Part shown: piece by piece, positions 58,227 through 64,000 of the stretch
Position numbering within the stretch: the stretch's first letter is position 1
How the letters are laid out: each line of letters starts with the position of its first letter
Origin: Helianthus annuus
Taxonomy: Eukaryota > Streptophyta > Magnoliopsida > Asterales > Asteraceae
Direction: 5' to 3'
NCBI RefSeq assembly: GCF_002127325.2
Contig: NC_035444.2
Coordinates: 39,917,379-39,981,378, forward strand
DNA length: 64,000 nucleotides
The notes under the pieces: generated by a model
Told to the model about the DNA's origin: nothing
The model's input: the letters and a program-made list of their open reading frames with translations, nothing else
The model's database searches: none
Position numbers and translations under genes: made by a program

Positions 58227-61200
58227 ACATACTACATGCTCGTAAAAATAACCTCAAATACCGATAACAATACATGACTGAAAACATAGTTTAAGTTGGA
58301 GTTTACATCACATCATAAAACATTGTCTGAAAAGTCTACAACATTATTCAAAGACAAACTTAAACAACATCCAGAGCAAGAGTATGACCGCGCGCACATC
58401 CACTTTAGTTACCTGAAATACATGTGAGTTTTTGGAAAAACGTCAACATAATGTTGGTGTGAATTCATGCAGTTTTTGTATTGAACGTTTGTATACTTTG
58501 TATTAAAACATGGTATGTATCTTGTATAAATCAAGTATTTCTGTAAGTATCAAGTTTGTTAATGGGTTACAAGGCCATTAACATGTGACACGACATAGGA
58601 AGCATCCAAACCATAGGCATTTTTCTAGTTGTCGATTCACGGTTGAGACACAAAAGCACTACTTGGTACTAGTTTTCACCAAGAGTGTGGCTGCCCGAAA
58701 ACCCATTAGATCTAACCTTTTGTTCTGCGGTCTTAGTATGTACATGATTAATGGTGCTTATGGACCTTATTCGTGACACGATTTCAAGTATCATTCTCTA
58801 GTTCTTGTATCCATCATACCATAACACATGTATTTTCCCCAAGTTTAAAAAGTATGTAAAAGTTTAAAAGTAGGGACACAACTCACTTTTCTGTAAACAT
58901 TAGTAACATGTACTTCACCCCCGAAGTTATAAAACTGAAAACACTTAAAAGAAAAGGGGGAGCATGAACTCACAACTTTGTGTTCCTTGCGTCGTAAACT
59001 TCACCGGTTTTTGCTTATATAGCGTCGTGACCTATACGTGTTTTATTAACGTTAGTCACTAGACTTGTATCACACAAGTACAAGTCACCATCTTTTATGT
59101 ATTTGTTCTTTGTGTGTTAAAAATAATTTATATTTTTAACTATGTATCTTACTTATATTATTTTCTCAAAAATAAATATAAGTATCTTGTATTTTTCATC
59201 CGAATCATGTATTTGTCCAAAACTTTATTTCATGTTCATAACTTGTCCAAGTTACATAATCTTTTAAGAAGTATATTTTCATAAATATATTCTCTTGTAT
59301 TTGTCTATGCATGTTGTATGTGTATTTTTGTATTTCTACTCCTTAGGAGTACTTAGTGTATTTTCAAGTCCTAATACACTATCACGTATAATACATACTA
59401 CATACACTTAGTACAAAATTTAGTGATCAATAAATATATATATTTTTTCTCAAAAATAAACATACTTATTATCAATTTTTATCTTGAAGAAATCATCATT
59501 TCTTAACTTGACGTTTACACAAAAATTAGGGAAACCTTGGTAAATATTTTTAGGTACATTTTTAGGGAATAAGTTTCACCGAAACTTATATTTCTCTAAG
59601 TGTCAAAATTCTATAGAAATTTTGACATTGTCTCCCCTAAAAATGGAGGTTTCCCATGTTTCAAAAACATGTGTTTATTTTCTTTTAAATCATCATCAAC
59701 AACTCATTCGACACTTACCGAGTGTTAAAATCAAGTAGATTGCACTACATCATGAACTTGAAGTCTTGTAAAAACTTGTAGTAACTTACCATGTCATTTA
59801 GTAGGTTTAGTTACCCCTTTAAAGTGTGTTTATTCCTTTAAAAATCTCATCCTTGAAGAAACTAGGTGTTTACAACTTGTAATCACCTTTCACAAAAATA
59901 TTTATTTATAACATCTTCTTATTTCTCTAGTCTCCTTACACTTGTTTTTCCACTAAAAATTAGTGTAAGTTTAAGTAAAAGCCATGATCTTTCAAAAATC
60001 AAATTTTGAACTTGGTTTGCTTGGAAAAATCATTTGTAAATCTTGGATCTATAAGTTTACTAGCTCACTTCGTTTATTACTTTTCAATAAATCATTTTGT
60101 TTTCAAGTTCATGTCTATGTATGAGGATGATCTTCTTGTGTTAACACATAATCATCATCTAACTTGTTAGATCATGTGTTTAATCATAATCTAGCAAGCT
60201 CCATGTAGTGATCAACATCAATATCTCTAGTAATCAACAAGCAATCATCATACATATACTAAACAACACAATTTCAACAAGATTTCATCATATGAAAGCT
60301 TTATGTTCATGTTTCATGTGTATGTCTTTTAATGTTCTAGTGATTCTCAACATAATATGTCTTTTAACCAAGCAAAAATGGAAGTAAACAAGGATCAAGA
60401 GGGTCTTACTTCTAGCTTCAAGCTAGGGAAGAACAATGATGAAAATGGCGTGGATAAAAGCTTGTGATGGAGGTCCTACAAGTTCCGTGAGTTCCAAGCT
60501 TCGTTAATCACCTTGTTACACCTTGGAATGGCCTTGGATTGGTTGAAGCTTGATCGAAAATGGTGATGGTGGGGAGGGGATGTTCGGTCGTGAGCTTTGA
60601 GGGAGGAGGAGAAGGAGTTGAAGTGGTGAAGTGATGATGCTAATGGTTCTTATAATCAAGTTTTGAGCTTTACCCAAAGGTTCTTATGTCCCCACAAGTA
60701 CAAACCAATCTCATCAAATCCAAGAGAAGGATTATGGGAAGATTTAGTGAAGATTTAGGAAAATCTTGAGGTGGGGGCCACTTGGACCGATTACTAGCAT
60801 GGGGGGGGGGGGGTTAAATGTAATTTGAAATGGTAAAAGTAGGTAATTATTGGGAAGTTAAAGGTAAAGTCTAGTGTTTTATGTGTATCTTGCATTATGT
60901 AGTATGTTAGGGTGTTCGGGAACCATAACTAGCTCAGAAAAATAAAAACAATGCTTCTAGCAATATTTTGGTGCTCCGGGCAATGTCCGGTTGTTCGGTT
61001 AGATACCGGTTCGTTAAAGTGCTAAGTTATACCGTATAGTGTCCTTTATGTAACTTTTTGTGACACTTTTAATTCCCGACACTTAGGAAAGCATACAAGA
61101 CCATTTTGCCATATTTTTGCATGTTACTAGCATGTTAAAATGCTGATTTTTGCTGAAATGTATGAAATTCAGCACTTAAAGTGTGTTTCGGGTGCTTTTT

Positions 61201-61539
61201 AATGCATATTCTAGCTTCCGGAACGTCTATATGTTAACCCTTGTATGTACTCTTGGGTTTTAATGTATTCTTGACGTTGGACCTACACCTAGGCCCCAAT
61301 TCTATTGTCTGACTGCTTTCTGCAGAATTGTTGACACAATGTGTTTTACCGGTGAGTTTACTAGTATTTCTGACGCAACGCTATCATTAATGCATAAAGC
61401 AATATCTTGTAGTATAAAACGTGCATGAATTCACTTGTATAGTATGTAATCAGACAATGTCGACATTAAGCACATAATTGCAGTTATCGAGTATTAATTA
61501 AATTGTACGGAAATTACCGATTTTGTGCCAGTTGTCAAA
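58227..61539 (-). repeat. 5' LTR of the chromovirus, U5 end missing
   Basis: About 3.31 kb aligned with 34522-45165 minus its insertion. The outer end reads TTGTCAAA where the other LTR has TTGTCACA, a single substitution next to the GTTCT duplication. Confidence 0.9.
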
Positions 61540-61590
61540 GTTCTGGTTAACCAGATGACAGCGAACGTTAAATGCAGTATGATCAGTTTT

Positions 61591-61872
61591 TTTGGGGAAG
61601 AAGATGAGATAGAATTTTATTCTCTTATTTTAATTAAAAATTTGTTATAATAAAACTTGTAATGATCAAAATGTCATTCACTAAAATGAGGAAAAGGACA
61701 AAAAAACAAAGTTTTTTTTTTTTTTTTTTTGAGAAATCTGAGCTCATTTCACTTTTGGACCAAAATGGCAATAAAACTGAAACCATAGAGACCCAGATGC
61801 AAAAGGTTTGAATTTTGGACTAAAGTGGCAAAAATGTGACCAAACCTCAGGGACCAAAATAACAGTTTACTC
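61591..61872 (-). repeat. Right terminal inverted repeat of the Pack-MULE
   Basis: Complement of 33637-33890, longer by a 23-nt T-run (about 61713-61735) and ~10 bp (CATTTTTGCC in the inward direction). The spacer 61545-61590 between it and the chromovirus duplication is Pack-MULE interior. Confidence 0.9.
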
Positions 61873-61883
61873 ATAAATATGTG

Positions 61884-62032
61884 ATGGGAAAGCCGGAACC
61901 AAGTCTGATAACCAGCGCAGACCCGGTTAAGACAACGTAGTCTGGGCAGACTTGGCTAGGGCCCCCTGGCTCGGGGGGTGTGGGAGCTGCTCTCACAACC
62001 TAATAGTAGACTCTCACCTTTCAAAAAAAAAA
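61884..62032 (+). mobile_element. Short poly-A-ended insertion (SINE-like?)
   Basis: About 149 bp separate the Pack-MULE target duplication from the point where the copia RNase H frame resumes. The insert is GC-rich (AGACCCGGTTAAGAC, TAGGGCCCCCTGGCTCGGGG) and ends in CTTTC plus a 15-nt A-run. No convincing RNA polymerase III A/B boxes or separate target duplication were found, so the class is open. Confidence 0.35.
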
Positions 62033-62167
62033 AAAAACAACAGGAGTTCAGTCTAAAGAGCAAGTTGAAGATTTATTTAGTAAAGGTATGTTGTCTGTAC
62101 AACATGACACTCTTTGTGAATATTTATATATGCTGGATATGTTTGGTCATTGATCTGTGGATGGGGG
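62033..62167 (+). pseudogene. Copia RNase H fragment, right half, and polypurine tract
   Basis: TTGVQSKEQVEDLFSKG, MLSVQHDTLCEYLYMLDMFG and a stop, then GATCTGTGGATGGGGG immediately before the 3' LTR start TGTTAAAAATATAAC. It continues the frame cut at 33645. Confidence 0.85.
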
Positions 62168-62215
62168 TGTTAAAAATATAACAAATTCTTTTCATTTCAA
62201 TGACTATATGTGGAA
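62168..62215 (+). repeat. Truncated 3' LTR of the outer copia
   Basis: TGTTAAAAATATAAC, TTCTTTTCATTTCAATGACT matches the 5' LTR start (28390-28402 joined to 29534-29568). Similarity stops after ~48 bp, so the LTR is truncated or replaced. Confidence 0.75.
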
Positions 62216-64000
62216 GCACATAAATAAATCCAAATATGGTACTCCAAGTTTTAAAACAAAAGTCCAAATTTTGGGTCTTAAAATCGAGTTTTTTAATTTA
62301 ATATTATAAGGAGTTTTCCATAAAAATTATGGAATAATAATACAGATAAACTAAACCTGAAATACTAAAGTGTATATTTTTGTTCTGGGCAAAAGGAGTA
62401 CATTTATTTATTTAATTCATAAACAAAATCTTGAAGTTATATATAACTAAAAAATCACCCAAAATCTGATTCTCTGAAGCACACAAAAATTAGCAGATAA
62501 GCATACCAAAGCAATAAACAAAGAAGAAACACTAGGCTATGAAGACTGACCTGAATGGGAAATTTGATATAGCATTTAAACCATCTGGCTCTCAAAATTG
62601 CTGCAAGTGAAACCCATTTGACAACTTCATTCTAGAGTTCGTGAAATTTATTAATTTCTTGTGCTATTGGTTTTGTGATTCTTGTGTTTCTAGGTTCCGA
62701 TTGTTGAAATTTGATTAAAAGCTAGAACAAAGCCCTTATAGGGCAAGACAAGTTACCAGGAGAAAAACAACATGAAGTATACACACATGTAAAAATAAAG
62801 AGAAAGCTGAGAGGTAAAAAGGGAGCACATAAAGGAAGATGAAGGATCAATTTTTCAAAAGCAAACGAATGACCAAATAAATAAATATCACCGACCTTCA
62901 TCTTTAAGATAGATGATAATGCATGCCAACATTTCAAACAAGTTTTATATTTTAGAAAAAAAATGATAAAACCCTTCATTATGTGTGTTTCTAGAGTAAA
63001 GGTTATTCACCAATTATTCTAAAATCCACAACCAAGCGCTTTTTTAGTGGTTACGTAAAACATCATGTGCATATTGGCGTCGAGGTGTAAAAGACGGTGT
63101 GCAAACTAACTTCCAAGTGTAAAACACCATGTATAAATTGTCGCGTAGGTGTAAAATGTCAAAGCACCTTTTAAAAAAAACTCAACTTAAGAAACTTTAA
63201 ATAAATCGATTTTTTTTTAAATATAAATACAGTAATTCTATACACATAGCTAAAGAGAAAAAAAGTGTTCATTTTTATGGTATACTAATTAGAGTAAATT
63301 ACACAGATGGACCCTGTGGTTTATAGCCAGTTTCACCTTTGGGTACTAACTTTTTTAACAGATTTAGGTTTTATGGTTTCAATTTTGTAACACCTTTGGG
63401 TACTAACACCAAAATTATCAATAAAATGACTAAAATACCCTTTCATTTTTTTTAATTTTATCAATGTAACACTTTTGGGTACTAACACCTAATTTTATTT
63501 AAGTTTTAATCAATTTTACAAAATCTATATATAATTTTTTAAGAATTGATAACTAATTTAGCACGATAGAAGTTGCTCAAAATCTTAAATAATTAAAATT
63601 CAATAGGGATAATAATAGTTGATAATGTGCAAATAAATTATTATTTAGACATTTGGTTAAAACTCCGTGTAGTGTTTAATGTATAAAACGTAGTTTTAAT
63701 TTTTTTAATTTTAAATATATGGGATTAAATAATATAAAACCAATAACAATAATAATAAAAGACTGTATCTCATCGGAAGTAAAGTGTTTCCTAAGCACAT
63801 AGATACACAAATAAAATAGAAACGTCATGGTTTAATCATACCGTCTCAAAATGTGCCAAGTAATTGATCGTAACAAACAAATCAGATTAGATTATACGTT
63901 TTTACGATTTTACTACAAAATATATTAAATTAGTTGTAGTTATTTTTAAACAGTTTTTTCGATTATGCTACATATCTTGATATATATTAATTTACTAATT
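62216..64000. other. AT-rich terminal stretch, with a possible TIR-element end at about 63293
   Basis: No gene is supportable. From about 63293 the sequence GAGTAAATTACACAGATGG, ACCCTGTGGTTTATAG with three CTTTGGGTACTAAC-type phrases (about 63337, 63392, 63467) resembles the ends of widespread plant TIR elements. No inverse partner is seen before the window ends. Confidence 0.4.

Larger units (their letters stand above)
34451..61539 (-). mobile_element. Tekay-like Ty3/gypsy chromovirus, defective, with two nested elements
   Basis: GTTCT flanks both ends (34446-34450 and 61540-61544). LTR copies of ~3.3 kb lie at 34451-45165 (3' LTR, interrupted) and 58227-61539 (5' LTR). Read on the minus strand: gag (57576), protease, RT, partial RNase H, integrase C-terminus with chromodomain (ending 45191), a purine-rich tract (AACGGGGGGAGAC, abutting the LTR at 45166), then the 3' LTR. 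Nested inside are a copia element in the 3' LTR and an LTR element in the chromodomain region. It also lacks the integrase core and the U5/PBS. Confidence 0.9.
33637..61872. mobile_element. Pack-MULE with long TIRs, 28.2 kb including nested elements
   Basis: The inverted ends GAGTAAACTGCCATTTTGG (33637) and GAGTAAACTGTTATTTTGG (read inward from 61872) are followed by TGGTCCCTGAGGTTTGGTCA on both sides. The flanks ATAAATGTG (33628-33636) and ATAAATATGTG (61873-61883) look like a 9-bp target duplication with a 2-bp indel. Subtracting the chromovirus and its duplicated GTTCT leaves about 1.14 kb: TIR, captured gene fragment, short spacer, TIR. No transposase is present, so it is non-autonomous. 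Confidence 0.8.
28390..62215 (+). mobile_element. Outermost layer: defective Ty1/copia retrotransposon, split by a 28-kb nested insertion
   Basis: The 5' LTR starts TGTTAAAAATATA at 28390 and ends ATAACA at 31647. The PBS follows at 31648, then gag (32380) and an RNase H segment that is cut at 33645. The rest of RNase H, the polypurine tract and the first ~48 bp of the 3' LTR are found at 62033-62215. The copia protein KCGV...TTGVQSKEQVEDLFSKG reads across the gap, so everything between is later insertion. Protease, integrase and most of RT are deleted between gag and RNase H. Confidence 0.85.

Noticed and set aside
61884..62032. Firm SINE annotation
   Set aside because: Poly-A end fits, but A and B boxes and a private target duplication were not visible.

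Overview
The window is nuclear DNA of a flowering plant. Introns are GT-AG, non-coding DNA is AT-rich, and most of the sequence is LINEs, Ty1/copia, Ty3/gypsy and Mutator-like elements with tRNA-Met primer-binding sites. The flavour of the retroelement proteins suggests a eudicot, probably Asteraceae; that placement is inference. Only one locus looks like an ordinary host gene, at about 20.4-26.7 kb. It is a Proton Pump Interactor (PPI)-type protein with seven coding exons, a C-terminal membrane anchor and an unusually long, repeat-built acidic N-terminal region.

Region 1 (1-8.9 kb) holds two converging Ulp1-protease-like gene remnants that both lack the expected catalytic His and Cys, with a ~187-bp tandem repeat between them. 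Next comes a Mutator-like element (MULE). Its transposase gene (minus strand) is one continuous reading frame broken only by two TAG codons. The element is bracketed by two arrays of the same 31-bp repeat in opposite orientation, and carries two plus-strand ORFs, each with its own TATA box.

Region 2 (8.9-18.9 kb) is a decayed full-length LINE (RRM-type ORF1, endonuclease/RT/zinc-finger ORF2). A MITE, a solo LTR with 5-bp target-site duplication and a fragment of an antisense LTR have been inserted into it. A 5'-truncated LINE with poly-A tail and 14-bp duplication follows.

Region 3 (19.4-28.4 kb) holds a MULE-type MITE, the PPI gene and a quiet intergenic stretch.

Region 4 (28.4-62.2 kb) is a nested transposon stack that can be dissected from target-site duplications. 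(i) The outermost layer is a defective copia element; its 5' LTR starts at 28390, its PBS is at 31648, gag follows, and its RNase H frame stops at 33645 and resumes at 62033. (ii) A small Pack-MULE (33637-61872 with its contents, ~1.1 kb without) is inserted in the RNase H frame; it has ~255-280-bp terminal inverted repeats and carries a captured fragment of a DUF506/PDDEXK-like host gene. (iii) A minus-strand Tekay-like chromovirus with ~3.3-kb LTRs (34451-61539) is inserted in the Pack-MULE. (iv) Two further elements are inserted in the chromovirus: a gag-only copia element in its 3' LTR (36472-43834), and a plus-strand non-autonomous LTR element in its integrase/chromodomain region (45293-54141). 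The latter has almost identical 2.9-kb LTRs and encodes a coiled-coil protein with an acidic tail. The copia 5' LTR also holds three MITE-scale insertions, including a large foldback element between (TA)n tracts.

The last 1.8 kb is AT-rich with no supportable gene. Most element genes carry stops or frameshifts. The intact-looking ones are the PPI gene, the two MULE accessory ORFs and the coiled-coil ORF at 48952.
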